Origin: Alkalihalobacillus sp. TS-13
Lineage (GTDB): Bacteria > Bacillota > Bacilli > Bacillales > Fictibacillaceae
DNA length: 64,000 bases
Assembly: GCF_019720915.1 (NCBI RefSeq)
Contig: NZ_JAHKSI010000001.1
Location: 1,302,001-1,366,000, forward strand
Reading direction: 5' to 3'
Shown here in pieces: positions 1 to 9,975 of this stretch (positions are counted from its first letter, which is position 1; every line of letters begins with the position of its first letter). The notes under the pieces are model-generated. The model was given only the letters and a program-made list of their open reading frames with translations. It ran no database searches and had not been told where the DNA came from. Position numbers and translations under genes: made by a program.

Positions 1-1
1 T

Positions 2-1621
2 CGTTTGAAAAACGGGGCGCTGCTATCATTGGAAGCAAGGGAGTTTGAGGAGATCCAAAGGTTCTTAAGAGCTGTTCCGGAGCAGGCTGAAGATCTGGAA
101 AGCGGATTGAATATGCCGATTATACAGGGGCTTAAAATGCTGGATACAGTTAGTGATCAGGATACATTCAGACAGGAAGAATGTTTCCGCTCTTTTCTAA
201 AAACTCTTGAGGATCCATCCAGCCTGCAGATACCAGTGCCGGAAAGTCTGGACCAGATACTACGTGATTACCAGAAACACGGTTATAGATGGCTGAAGAC
301 ACTGGCCCATAATGGTTTTGGGGGCATATTAGCAGATGATATGGGGCTTGGCAAGACGCTGCAAAGTATTGCGTTCATACAATCTGAGTTGCCAAACATC
401 CGCGAAAAGAAACGGCCATCCTTGATTGTGTGTCCATCATCCTTAACGTACAATTGGCTAAGTGAACTGATGAAGTTCACACCTGAGATACAGGCGGTTG
501 TGTTCGACGGCAATCAAATTGAACGGTTGCAGCTTCAGAAAGAATTAGAAGGCATTGATGTCGTGATTACTTCATATCCATTGCTGCTTAAGGATATTAA
601 ATGGTATGAGATGCAGGATTTTCACATTGTATTTTTTGACGAAGCACAGGCGTTTAAAAATCCAGTAACCCAGACAGCAAGGGCAGTAAAGAAGTTGAAG
701 TCAAACCATCGTTTCGCGCTGACAGGTACACCTGTCGAAAACTCGCTTGAAGAACTGTGGTCCATTTTTCATGTCACCTTCCCGGAATTGTTCCAAGGCT
801 TAAAGGATTTTAGCAATCTGACCAGAAAAACAATTGCAAGAAGGATCCGCCCATTCGTGCTGAGGAGACTTAAGGAGGACGTACTTTCCGAGCTTCCTGA
901 AAAAATGGAATTGATTGATTCTGCTGAACTGCTGCCTGACCAGAAAAAGCTATATGCAGCTTATTTGGCAAAACTGAGGGAAGACACGTTAAAACATTTA
1001 AATAAAGATTCAATCCGGAAGAACCGAATTAAAATCCTTGCTGGTTTGACTCGCCTGCGGCAAATTTGTTGCCATCCAGCCTTGTTCGTGGATGGATATA
1101 AAGGCAGCTCCGCAAAATTTGAACAGCTCAAGAGAATTATAGAAGAATCAAGGCTATCAGCTAGAAGGGTGCTTATCTTTTCACAGTTTACAAAAATGCT
1201 GGATCTCATAGGAAGAGAGCTGGCACTTGAGGGATTGCCGTTTTTCTACTTGGATGGACAGACTCCTTCTGAGGAGAGGGTAGAGGTTTGCCGCCGCTTT
1301 AACGAAGGAGAAAGGAATTTCTTTCTGATTTCACTTAAGGCTGGCGGCACTGGATTAAATCTGACTGGAGCGGATACAGTCATCTTATATGATTTATGGT
1401 GGAATCCAGCGGTTGAAGAACAGGCTGCAGACCGCGCCCATCGCATGGGACAGAAGAATACAGTTCAAGTCATTAAGCTGCTTGCGCGAGGAACGATTGA
1501 GGAAAACATGAATGAACTGCAGGAGAAAAAGAAAAGCTTAATTGAAGAGATCATCAACTCTGATGATAGGACGGTTAGAAGCCTGACCGAAGAAGATATT
1601 CGTGAAATATTAATGATATAG
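2..1621 (+). CDS. SNF2-family DEAD/DEAH-box helicase, C-terminal part (5' end outside window)
   Basis: This is the ATPase core of a bacterial SNF2 (Swi2/Snf2) helicase-like protein. Such enzymes use ATP to move along or remodel double-stranded nucleic acid; the bacterial role is poorly defined. The visible part shows Walker A DDMGLGKT (visible residues 111-118), Walker B with a DEAQ box (212-215), motif III LTGTP (239-243), and in the second RecA domain SLKAGGTGLNL and the arginine-finger motif DRAHRMGQ. The frame is open to the first base, and the family normally has several hundred more N-terminal residues (often a SWIM zinc domain), so the gene is cut by the window edge. The TTG at position 5 is not a likely start. 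It resembles B. subtilis YwqA in type; orthology is not established. Confidence 0.9.
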   Translation, partial: RLKNGALLSLEAREFEEIQRFLRAVPEQAEDLESGLNMPIIQGLKMLDTVSDQDTFRQEECFRSFLKTLEDPSSLQIPVPESLDQILRDYQKHGYRWLKTLAHNGFGGILADDMGLGKTLQSIAFIQSELPNIREKKRPSLIVCPSSLTYNWLSELMKFTPEIQAVVFDGNQIERLQLQKELEGIDVVITSYPLLLKDIKWYEMQDFHIVFFDEAQAFKNPVTQTARAVKKLKSNHRFALTGTPVENSLEELWSIFHVTFPELFQGLKDFSNLTRKTIARRIRPFVLRRLKEDVLSELPEKMELIDSAELLPDQKKLYAAYLAKLREDTLKHLNKDSIRKNRIKILAGLTRLRQICCHPALFVDGYKGSSAKFEQLKRIIEESRLSARRVLIFSQFTKMLDLIGRELALEGLPFFYLDGQTPSEERVEVCRRFNEGERNFFLISLKAGGTGLNLTGADTVILYDLWWNPAVEEQAADRAHRMGQKNTVQVIKLLARGTIEENMNELQEKKKSLIEEIINSDDRTVRSLTEEDIREILMI

Positions 1622-1691
1622 GAGATAGAGGATGTGGGAAAACCTATATAAAAACCTATATAAAGGGTCGGAAGTCACTGCCCATACTAGT

Positions 1692-1985
1692 TTAGAAAAA
1701 GAACCCCTGTCTTTCTAAAAAATCAATGACCCAATTCCATATGCTGAGTACGATAATCAGTACAAAGGTCAAAGCCATTGTGCCGATTGCAAGATAGCCG
1801 AAGATGCGAATGGGTGCCGGAAGTTTTTTCATGTTCACTTTGGAAAGGTTTTTGGTTGGATACCCTTCAATACGACCGAGATGGTCCATCGCATCGTTAT
1901 AAGCTGTTGAGTCGTCGTCTCTGCTTCGGTACTGTTCCAATTGCTTTTCGGTGCGCTTTTTGACCTTTTCCAATTCCTTCTCCAT
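1692..1985 (-). CDS. Small single-pass membrane protein, unknown function
   Basis: I do not recognise this 97-residue protein. The first half is highly charged and probably helical (EKELEKVKKRTEKQLEQY); the second half holds one hydrophobic segment (about residues 55-80) and a short aromatic tail ending in GFFF. I chose the ATG at 1985 because AAGGAGG lies 8 bases upstream; a frame-open extension of 23 residues to 2054 has no ribosome site. It converges with the helicase gene on the other strand. The layout suggests a protein anchored in the cytoplasmic membrane with a cytoplasmic coiled region. Confidence 0.7.
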   Translation of the reverse strand: MEKELEKVKKRTEKQLEQYRSRDDDSTAYNDAMDHLGRIEGYPTKNLSKVNMKKLPAPIRIFGYLAIGTMALTFVLIIVLSIWNWVIDFLERQGFFF

Positions 1986-2162
1986 GGTGGATACCTCCTT
2001 ATGTATGGAAACTCCCCTGTTAAAGAGGGAGGTATTGCCTTTCTTTTTACTCAAAAAATCACTTACTTCTTTTTTCGAACGTTTGCCAAGCTTTATTCAC
2101 AGCCTGTTTATCATCTTCTGATATTTATTCTACCATATAATGTCATGTTTAGTGTCGCATAA

Positions 2163-2435
2163 GAAGTATCATCTTTAGGGCAAAAGTTGTTAATCACTGT
2201 ATTTAGGGACATCATTGGAGAAAACAAGTTTAATGAATCGTATGGAGAAACAACAATTCCTTTTTGGTCATTGAAGTCAAGAGCAGAGAAAATAATTAAA
2301 ACTGTACCAACATATAGTAAGTTTCAACGAGACGGTAATTTTGTACAACAGTTTCAAATTTTAAAAATAGTGGTTTTGAATTTGAAAGTTGATCTGATCA
2401 ATAGTTTGCCGACATTACAAAAGACAACAGAATGA
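2163..2435 (+). pseudogene. Possible remnant of a DUF2750-like small protein
   Basis: An open stretch of about 90 codons has no ATG or convincing ribosome site near its beginning. The string TTIPFWSLKSRAEK followed by a C-terminal LINSLPTLQK loosely recalls small DUF2750-type proteins, which carry an IPxWp...A pattern and a similar tail. The match is by eye and weak. Base composition is AT-rich, as in the surrounding intergenic DNA. It may be a decayed gene or chance. Nothing else is visible between 2055 and 2528. Confidence 0.25.
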
Positions 2436-2472
2436 TGTCATTAGTTTATTATTTGAATTCCCTCTTTAACCT

Positions 2473-2571
<99 letters not shown>

Positions 2572-2598
2572 TCGAATTTTCAATTCTTTTTCAGTCGC

Positions 2599-3822
2599 TT
2601 AAAGTTTTAAATAATTCATATTTGCAATGACATTCTGATCATTATCCTCTTCAAGATACTCCTGATCATCGTTTTCTTTACTGGAACTCACCACGCCTTT
2701 TTTTGTACGTAATTTTGTCTGGATGACACCACTTTGCTCTTCGTGAGCGTTTATGACACCATAAAGGTGTACAGCTTCAATTTTATTAAACAGATCTTCC
2801 GGATCTACGTCTTCACTTATATCTAAAACACCTCGAATGTTGAATGTAAGACTTTCTTTCGTATATTTCAACTCAGCTTGCGTAAGTCTATATTCTCCAT
2901 TAACTACAATCAGCTTCCCTTTATATCCCATCACTTCGACTGTAGGATCCTTACATTTTTCCATAACACGTGGCATCAATTCCTGACTGCATAGAATCCT
3001 GTCCTCAGCGTAGATTTCAGCTATGCATTCATCAAGTAATTCTTCCGTAATGTCATTCTCCATTTGGATCGTCCCGGTAACATAAAGTTTACCTTTATCA
3101 AATCTTTTGATCGTTGCTGAATCAATCCTGAGATCGTCATCTATATAAATCGATCCAGCAGGAATGACCTTCATCTTACTCTTTGCTGATTTCACAAGTC
3201 GATCACCCATTGAATCTAGAATTTCTTCGTGAATGAACACCTCATCAATGAACTCGATTTTCTTTAATCTTTCCTGTAGTAGTTTAGGATCGATCGAATT
3301 TGAAACCGATGATTTGCCTATGATTACAAGATGACTATCTGTATTGAGCGCCTTCAAGAAATGATCGTCAAGCTGCAAAGAATTGACAACGACCTCATCA
3401 GCCTCATCCATATAGGAAACAACATCACCAATTTGGTTGTCGATTTTGTTCTGAATCGCTCCTTTTAACCGGTTTGGACAATAGATATCACCGTAAATTG
3501 TGATTCCGCTGATTTTTTCCATCGTGTCTAAAGTGACACCCGGTTTGATGATTAACGTTCCTTTCACCCCAAAATGAACAGGTTCTTGGAGGCCCTCACC
3601 ATAACTTTCATCAAATTCGATGATCCCCTTTTTCAGTTTGATATTTTCTGGAACTTCCAGGGAAGTATTGATGTTTTTAATAGATATTTTTGAAAGTAAC
3701 TTGGAGATTTTTTTACTGAAAATAAGTAAATTGATGTTCTTGATCATCGAAACCTCCTCCAAACTATCTTCAGTTGCACCGGTCAGATCTAGAAAGTTGA
3801 TATTCTTGATTGTTTTTCCCAT
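2599..3822 (-). CDS. Fivefold-repeat protein co-transcribed with an ECF sigma factor
   Basis: The function of this 407-residue protein is unknown. It contains five copies of a ~45-residue unit at a period of about 81 residues, starting near residues 5, 84, 165, 246 and 327. Each has the pattern: beta-strand, G, acidic turn (such as SISNSIDPK or ENDITEELL), amphipathic helix, beta-strand ending in G or E, then a lysine/leucine helix. Linkers of about 36 residues separate the units. No signal peptide or membrane segment is seen; the tail is acidic. ATG 3822 has AGGAGG at good spacing. The upstream ECF sigma gene ends 23 bases away, so the two form one operon. This protein takes the place usually held by an anti-sigma factor but lacks a ZAS zinc motif or membrane helix. 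It could be a sigma regulator, a target, or a structural polymer-forming protein; this is inference. Confidence 0.7.
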   Translation of the reverse strand: MGKTIKNINFLDLTGATEDSLEEVSMIKNINLLIFSKKISKLLSKISIKNINTSLEVPENIKLKKGIIEFDESYGEGLQEPVHFGVKGTLIIKPGVTLDTMEKISGITIYGDIYCPNRLKGAIQNKIDNQIGDVVSYMDEADEVVVNSLQLDDHFLKALNTDSHLVIIGKSSVSNSIDPKLLQERLKKIEFIDEVFIHEEILDSMGDRLVKSAKSKMKVIPAGSIYIDDDLRIDSATIKRFDKGKLYVTGTIQMENDITEELLDECIAEIYAEDRILCSQELMPRVMEKCKDPTVEVMGYKGKLIVVNGEYRLTQAELKYTKESLTFNIRGVLDISEDVDPEDLFNKIEAVHLYGVINAHEEQSGVIQTKLRTKKGVVSSSKENDDQEYLEEDNDQNVIANMNYLKL

Positions 3823-3845
3823 TATTTTACTCCTCCTTATTGATA

Positions 3846-4319
3846 TCAGATTTGTTTCCGTAATTGCGTCAATGCTTGTTGAAGACGATATCGGACAGTT
3901 GAATCCGGAATGTTCAAATGAGAAGCGATTTGTTTGCTGTTCAGTCCCAGCCAGAACTTTTTATAGACGATTTCAAAATCTTTCGGTTGAAGATGCTCCA
4001 GTAATTCACGTATTTCAATTCGTTTCCCATCAAAGTTCATCCAAGGTTGATCGGTTTCTTTCAGGGGCACTTCATGCCGGTCTTTACGCCTTTTATCATA
4101 GAGGATATTCCTGGTTACCTTATACAGCCAAGCTCTTTGTTGATAACTGGACAGTCCTTCAAGCTTTTCCATATGACCTAGAGATCGCAGAAATGTTTCT
4201 TGGAGGAGATCCTCCGCTTCCTTTTCATCCCTTGCTATGGAACGTGAAAACCTTATGAGCTCTTTTTGGTGTTTGTTGTACAACTCTTCTATCAACATAT
4301 GATTCTCGAAATCCCCCAT
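3846..4319 (-). CDS. ECF-family RNA polymerase sigma factor
   Basis: This short sigma-70 factor has region 2 (about residues 10-75; DLLQETFL followed by AWLYKVTRNILYDKRR) and region 4 (SKQIASHLNIPDSTVRYRL, a helix-turn-helix). It would direct polymerase to its own promoter class. The frame is open to a GTG at 4346. I prefer the ATG at 4319 (157 residues) because an ECF-like promoter ends about there; ATG 4298 is also possible, and no ribosome site is decisive. It leads a two-gene operon with the repeat protein. Two ECF factors lie in this window and they are not close relatives. It may belong to a SigY-like or uncharacterised ECF group. Confidence 0.85.
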   Translation of the reverse strand: MGDFENHMLIEELYNKHQKELIRFSRSIARDEKEAEDLLQETFLRSLGHMEKLEGLSSYQQRAWLYKVTRNILYDKRRKDRHEVPLKETDQPWMNFDGKRIEIRELLEHLQPKDFEIVYKKFWLGLNSKQIASHLNIPDSTVRYRLQQALTQLRKQI

Positions 4320-4353
4320 CCGCCCCGACTTCTCTAACGTCTTCACTTATATA

Positions 4354-4376
4354 ACGATTCAAAAAGGAAAAGTGTT
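4354..4376 (-). promoter_or_regulatory. Possible ECF-type autoregulatory promoter
   Basis: On the minus strand CAACAC is followed 17 bases after its AAC by CGTTAT, an AAC-N17-CGT layout as in ECF promoters. It lies directly upstream of the sigma gene. The match is short, so this is tentative. Confidence 0.35.
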
Positions 4377-4408
4377 GGATTTATTTTATTCAATTTTTAC
4401 AAAAAAAC

Positions 4409-4436
4409 GGGACTGTACCAAAAGTGCCTGAGTCCC
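4409..4436 (-). terminator. Hairpin terminator, downstream of the P450 gene
   Basis: GGGACT and AGTCCC flank a 16-base loop, with seven A residues on the plus strand giving a T-run for minus-strand transcription. The region to 4530 also holds GACACTC and GGACAGTCC, so it looks like a copy of the genome's GGACTGTCC-type terminator repeat whose loop has been enlarged. Confidence 0.5.
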
Positions 4437-4539
4437 TCCGAACTTAACAACATTTTGAGAAAATCGATGTTTTGATAGGAAATGTTGTGTTGGGGGTGTC
4501 TGACACTCTTTTAGGACAGTCCTACTCTATAGAATCCAT

Positions 4540-5814
<1,275 letters not shown>

Positions 5815-5919
5815 TCATTTTAAATTTCGATGGCAAGAGTTACGTCATACTTATTAAACCCATTTTCACGAAAATAAAACCTCTTAAACATATTCATATT
5901 GATGATGAAACAACGAAAA

Positions 5920-5946
5920 AACCGTCCAGGCTATAACTGAACGGTT
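5920..5946 (-). terminator. Terminator of the oxidoreductase/isomerase operon
   Basis: ACCGTTCAG and CTGGACGGT form a stem around a short loop, followed on the minus strand by TTTTTT. It sits 11 bases after the last gene of the operon, before the P450 gene. Confidence 0.8.
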
Positions 5947-5956
5947 CAAATAAATA

Positions 5957-6925
5957 TCAAGCCCACCACATTTCTGATGGTTTTTCTTCAATCAACACTT
6001 TTTTCAGATTGGTTACTGCCCGGTTGAATCCCTCGTCGATCGACATGATCGGGTCTTCGTGTTCAATGCTCACGACATGGTCATAACCATAAATCCTTAG
6101 TGCACTGATGATGTTCGACCATTCTTCCAAACTATGACCGCAGCCTACCGAACGGAAGGTCCAGGCTCTTGTTTTCACATCACCGTATGACTGCATATCC
6201 GTCAGTCCATACATGTTGACGTTATCTTGATCGATATACGTATCCTTCGCATGGAAATGATGGATGGCCTCTGCTTCACCAAGTATTTTGATTGCAGCAA
6301 CCGGATCAATTCCCTGCCACCATAAATGGCTCGGATCCAAATTTGCCCCAATCGAATCATTTGTTGCTTCCCGGAGTTTCAGCATTGTGTAAGGTGTGTG
6401 TACCAGGAAACCGCCATGTAGTTCAAGCCCGATTTTCACCCCATACTCTTTTGCCAATTGGCCGATTTCTTTCCAATAAGGGATAAGCTTATTTTCCCAT
6501 TGCCATTCATATACGTCTCCATAATCACCTGGCCATGGAGTGACGGGCCAATTTGGATGAGTCGCACCATCATGATCACCTGCTACTCCGGAAAAACAGT
6601 TCACCACAGGAACATCCATCAATGAAGCAAGCTTGATCGTTTTACGAAGTGTTTCATCAGATTCTTCTGCGAAATTTTTATCAGGTGATATCGGGTTTCC
6701 ATGGCAGCTGAAGGCACTGATTGTCAAATCCCGATCCTGGACCTTTTGGAGATATTGTTTCCGTGCGCCTTCATCCTCCAACAGTTCATCTAATGGACAA
6801 TGCGCACCTCCTGGGTAACAGCCTGTCCCGATTTCTACAGCATGTAATCCGCTCTCTTTCACATGATCAAGCATTTCTTCGAATGATTTTTCAGCAAATA
6901 AGACTGTGAATACACCTAGTTTCAA
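5957..6925 (-). CDS. Sugar phosphate isomerase/epimerase-like TIM-barrel protein
   Basis: This 322-residue protein has the xylose isomerase-like TIM-barrel fold (AP endonuclease 2 superfamily). Probable metal ligands lie in the strings GLELHGG, NLDPSHLWWQG, HHFHAKD and VSIEHEDP. Members isomerise or epimerise sugars or inositol derivatives, and some cleave 3-keto-glycosides. It is the last gene of a five-gene minus-strand operon, 12 bases after an oxidoreductase gene, with AGGTGTC before the ATG. The substrate cannot be told from sequence. The pairing with Gfo/Idh/MocA dehydrogenases suggests oxidation of a sugar or glycoside followed by isomerisation or cleavage. Confidence 0.85.
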   Translation of the reverse strand: MKLGVFTVLFAEKSFEEMLDHVKESGLHAVEIGTGCYPGGAHCPLDELLEDEGARKQYLQKVQDRDLTISAFSCHGNPISPDKNFAEESDETLRKTIKLASLMDVPVVNCFSGVAGDHDGATHPNWPVTPWPGDYGDVYEWQWENKLIPYWKEIGQLAKEYGVKIGLELHGGFLVHTPYTMLKLREATNDSIGANLDPSHLWWQGIDPVAAIKILGEAEAIHHFHAKDTYIDQDNVNMYGLTDMQSYGDVKTRAWTFRSVGCGHSLEEWSNIISALRIYGYDHVVSIEHEDPIMSIDEGFNRAVTNLKKVLIEEKPSEMWWA

Positions 6926-6937
6926 TGTTTGACACCT

Positions 6938-8101
6938 CTACTCTTCAGAAATTTGGACCCATCTTTTTGTCTCATGGCTTTCAAGGATCGCCTCGATCAA
7001 CTGCATGATCCTATGACCTTCAGCAACGGAAGCGAATGATGTTTCATTTTCCAAATCAACATTGTCTTCCTTTTGACTGATTGCTCCATAAAAATCCAGC
7101 ATCAAGTTCTTCAATCCATCCGGCCAACCCTCCTGATGTCCGCCGGGATAATGGGCTAGGCTTGCCGCTTCTGGAGAAAGGAGAGCTGGATCTTTCACCA
7201 GTTCCTTGTTCGGTTCGTTCCGTTGCCCAATCCATAGCCGGTTCGGCTGTTCCTGATCCCAGGAGTAGGTTGCATGAGCTGTCGCGATATCAAAATAGAA
7301 CTTATTTTTACGTCCAGGGCTAACCTGGGAAACGGTGAAAACCCCGTGGATGCCATCTTCAAAATGGACAAGGACACTCCCGTAATCCTCCGTGTCGATC
7401 TGGACTTCCTCTGTATCGACGGAATCACTTTTGCCAAACGTCTGTACTTCCGCTTTCGGTTTTTGACGGGTAGAATGAACTGTCTTCAAATCGGCGAATA
7501 CTTCTACGATTTTCTTACCGAGGATATATTGGACAGTGTCACACCAATGTGAACCGATATCAGCTATTGCCCGTGACGGTCCATTCTTTTCCGCATCCAT
7601 ACGCCAGCTATAATCTGTCTCATATAAACACCAGTCCTGTACATATCCTCCGTATACAAGATTCACTCTACCTTGGTGACCTGAAGTGATATCATCTTTC
7701 ATCTGTTTGACGATCGGGAAGTGTCGGTAGTTGAAACATACGCCTGCTACAAGATTATGTCTATTGGCGAGTTCCTTCAATTCCTTCGATTCTTCACTGT
7801 TCATTGCAAGCGGTTTCTCAGAGAGCAGATGTTTCCCAGCCAGTAGTATATCTCTATTAAAAGGAAAGTGTAAAAAATTCGAGGAGCAATTGTGAATGAC
7901 TTGCACCTCGGGGTCATTGATCAAATGATCCACATCATCATACGCATGATCGATGTGGTATTGATTGGCTACTTTTTCTGCTTTAGAGAGTTCGCTTGAG
8001 GCGATTGCAACTACATTGACATTTGGCAGTCTTTTCAAGGCTTCCAAATGAGACATTGCTGAAAAACCTGTCCCTATGATTCCAGCTTTGATCCGTTTCA
8101 T
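6938..8101 (-). CDS. Gfo/Idh/MocA family NAD(P)-dependent oxidoreductase
   Basis: This 387-residue protein has an N-terminal Rossmann fold (IGTGFSAMSH from residue 9) and the family's catalytic EKP motif in LLSEKPLAM, then the C-terminal alpha/beta domain (GSHWCDTVQYILG). It oxidises or reduces a sugar-type alcohol with NAD(P). Its ATG overlaps the stop of the upstream isomerase gene by four bases, so the two are translationally coupled. It resembles the levoglucosan/glucoside dehydrogenase branch in size (about 380-390), but that assignment is only suggestive. Confidence 0.88.
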   Translation of the reverse strand: MKRIKAGIIGTGFSAMSHLEALKRLPNVNVVAIASSELSKAEKVANQYHIDHAYDDVDHLINDPEVQVIHNCSSNFLHFPFNRDILLAGKHLLSEKPLAMNSEESKELKELANRHNLVAGVCFNYRHFPIVKQMKDDITSGHQGRVNLVYGGYVQDWCLYETDYSWRMDAEKNGPSRAIADIGSHWCDTVQYILGKKIVEVFADLKTVHSTRQKPKAEVQTFGKSDSVDTEEVQIDTEDYGSVLVHFEDGIHGVFTVSQVSPGRKNKFYFDIATAHATYSWDQEQPNRLWIGQRNEPNKELVKDPALLSPEAASLAHYPGGHQEGWPDGLKNLMLDFYGAISQKEDNVDLENETSFASVAEGHRIMQLIEAILESHETKRWVQISEE

Positions 8102-8877
8102 GAGCTCCCTCCATCTTCAACTTTTGACTTGATCGATTGAAGGTTTTTGAGATTGATAGCCAGACTTTCGTATGGGTCCCTCTCAAATTCCTCTTGCTCA
8201 ACTGTGAGCCATTCAATGCCATATTCATCAGCCGCTGTAACGATAGAGTCAAAATTCAACTGTCCATTACCGACTTCTGTCCCTTTTTTATCTCCATTGA
8301 CCATTTTCATATCTTTAATGTGAAGTGAAACGATTCGATTTCGGTATTTATCGATGATATCGAATGGATCATGGTTAGCAAAAGCAGCCCAATAACAATC
8401 AAGCTCCATTTTTACAAGTGATGGATCCGTATTTTCAAATAACAACTCAAACCCCGTTCGCTCTTCGAATCTATTAAACTCGAAATCGTGGTTATGGTAA
8501 CCAAAGGTAAAGCCTTCCTTCTTACATATCTCACCAATCTGATTGAAAGTCTCAGCGACGGCTTTGTAATCATCTGTGGATTGACGTCTTTCTGCAGGGA
8601 TTCCAGGACAAATGATCAATTTGTTTCCAATCCCTTTCTGATAGTCGAGCGTCCTTTTTAGTTCATCATCTTGTAGTTGATCCAAAGCAATATGAGCACC
8701 AGCACTTACAAGACCATTTTCGTCCAATACCATCTTGACATCACGAGCAGACGTTTTGAAAAAACCAGCGAATTGAACACCTTCATAGCCTATCTCCGCA
8801 ACACTTTGTATAGTTCCAAGAAAATCTTTTGCTGTTTTTTCGTGAATCGAATACAATTGTAAACCGATTTTACTCAT
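8098..8877 (-). CDS. Sugar phosphate isomerase/epimerase-like TIM-barrel protein
   Basis: A 259-residue xylose isomerase-like TIM barrel. It starts with the family's IGLQLYSI strand, then EGVQFAGF, YHNHDFEF, KMELDCYW, SLHIKDMK and LTVEQEEF, which supply the usual Glu/Asp/His metal ligands. It is about 60 residues shorter than the second isomerase in the operon and not a close copy of it, so the two probably do different steps. It is preceded by a Gfo/Idh/MocA gene 24 bases away and overlaps the next gene by four bases. Closest type: IolE/YcjR-like isomerases; substrate unknown. Confidence 0.87.
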   Translation of the reverse strand: MSKIGLQLYSIHEKTAKDFLGTIQSVAEIGYEGVQFAGFFKTSARDVKMVLDENGLVSAGAHIALDQLQDDELKRTLDYQKGIGNKLIICPGIPAERRQSTDDYKAVAETFNQIGEICKKEGFTFGYHNHDFEFNRFEERTGFELLFENTDPSLVKMELDCYWAAFANHDPFDIIDKYRNRIVSLHIKDMKMVNGDKKGTEVGNGQLNFDSIVTAADEYGIEWLTVEQEEFERDPYESLAINLKNLQSIKSKVEDGGSS

Positions 8878-8901
8878 GGATACCTCCCTATAGCTTGTCT
8901 A

Positions 8902-9963
8902 TCAGACTGATATGGTTCGCTCGAGCTTGACTGCTTCACCTTTTTCCGCTGACTCGTATAATCCATTGATGATCTGTTGTAGATAAACGCCTTCTTTAGG
9001 CGTACTGATCGGTGGAAGTCCTGACAGACATGACTCGACGAATCGTTCAATTTCAAGCTCGTGATACCCTTTCCGAGGTAAAAAGGATGGAGTGGTGTCG
9101 ATGAGTACATCATGTTTCTCCTGGTAGATCTTAAGAGGGAAAACATCGGCACCACCTTGATCTCCCATTATCGAAACATTCATTTCATCATGTTTTTCCA
9201 CATTTGCTGCGAATGCTGAATCCAAAAGGATTGAAGCGCCATTTTTAAAGGTGATCATGCCCCGAGCCATATCCTCGATGGTAAAGTTCTCCCAATCCCA
9301 ATCCCCCATCATTCCGACACCTTTCCTCTTTCCGAGTTTTTGATAAGTAACTCCAAATACGGTATCCGGTTCAGGGTAACCCATCAAATAGAGAGCGGTA
9401 TCGAGCATATGGACACCAATATCAATCAGAGGACCCCCGCCCTGTAGTTCCTTGTTTGTGAAGACGCCCCATCCAGGAATACCTCGACGCCGCATCGCTG
9501 TTACTCTGGCAGCGTAAATGTCACCTAAGTCATCATTGTCAATGAAACGTTTCAATGCTTCGACCTCTGGAGCATGTCGGAAATGGAAGCCATAGGTTAA
9601 AATCTTTCCTTCTTTCTCTGCCGTTTCAGCCATATCAACTGCCTCATCTACAGTCATTGCCGGTGGTTTCTCACATAAAACGTGGCAACCCGCCTTCAGC
9701 GCAGCGATTGTTGCAGGATGATGGAATTTATTCGGTGTACATATACTAACAGCATCGATCTCCACGTTTTCGAACATTTCGTCATATGTAGAAAAAGCAT
9801 ACGGTGCATTGACCTCAGCTGCCAACTCCTGCGCTTTTTCCTTGACGACATCACAAACGGCAACCAGCTCGACTTTTTCTCCACATTTCAAATAGCTAGG
9901 AATATGTACTTCCTTAGCAATCCCACCAGCACCGATGATTCCTACCTTCAATTTTTCAGCCAT
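8902..9963 (-). CDS. Gfo/Idh/MocA family oxidoreductase
   Basis: A 353-residue NAD(P)-dependent oxidoreductase with Rossmann motif GIIGAGGIAKEVH near the N-terminus and the catalytic Lys in VLCEKPPAM. The C-terminal domain includes GGGPLIDIGVHMLDTALYLM, where the Asp and His near the sugar site are conserved. Second gene of the operon, 12 bases after the first; ATG 9963 follows AGGAGGAG. It differs from the two other oxidoreductases in the operon, so these are three separate dehydrogenase activities or specificities, not recent duplicates. Confidence 0.88.
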   Translation of the reverse strand: MAEKLKVGIIGAGGIAKEVHIPSYLKCGEKVELVAVCDVVKEKAQELAAEVNAPYAFSTYDEMFENVEIDAVSICTPNKFHHPATIAALKAGCHVLCEKPPAMTVDEAVDMAETAEKEGKILTYGFHFRHAPEVEALKRFIDNDDLGDIYAARVTAMRRRGIPGWGVFTNKELQGGGPLIDIGVHMLDTALYLMGYPEPDTVFGVTYQKLGKRKGVGMMGDWDWENFTIEDMARGMITFKNGASILLDSAFAANVEKHDEMNVSIMGDQGGADVFPLKIYQEKHDVLIDTTPSFLPRKGYHELEIERFVESCLSGLPPISTPKEGVYLQQIINGLYESAEKGEAVKLERTISV

Positions 9964-9975
9964 AATCTTCTCCTC

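Noticed and set aside
2187-2435. 82-residue plus-strand ORF as an intact gene
   Set aside because: It has no ATG or ribosome site and only a weak resemblance to DUF2750 proteins; listed only as a possible remnant.
3620-4258. 212-residue plus-strand ORF opposite the ECF sigma factor
   Set aside because: It overlaps two well-supported genes on the other strand, has no ribosome site and reads like an antisense shadow.
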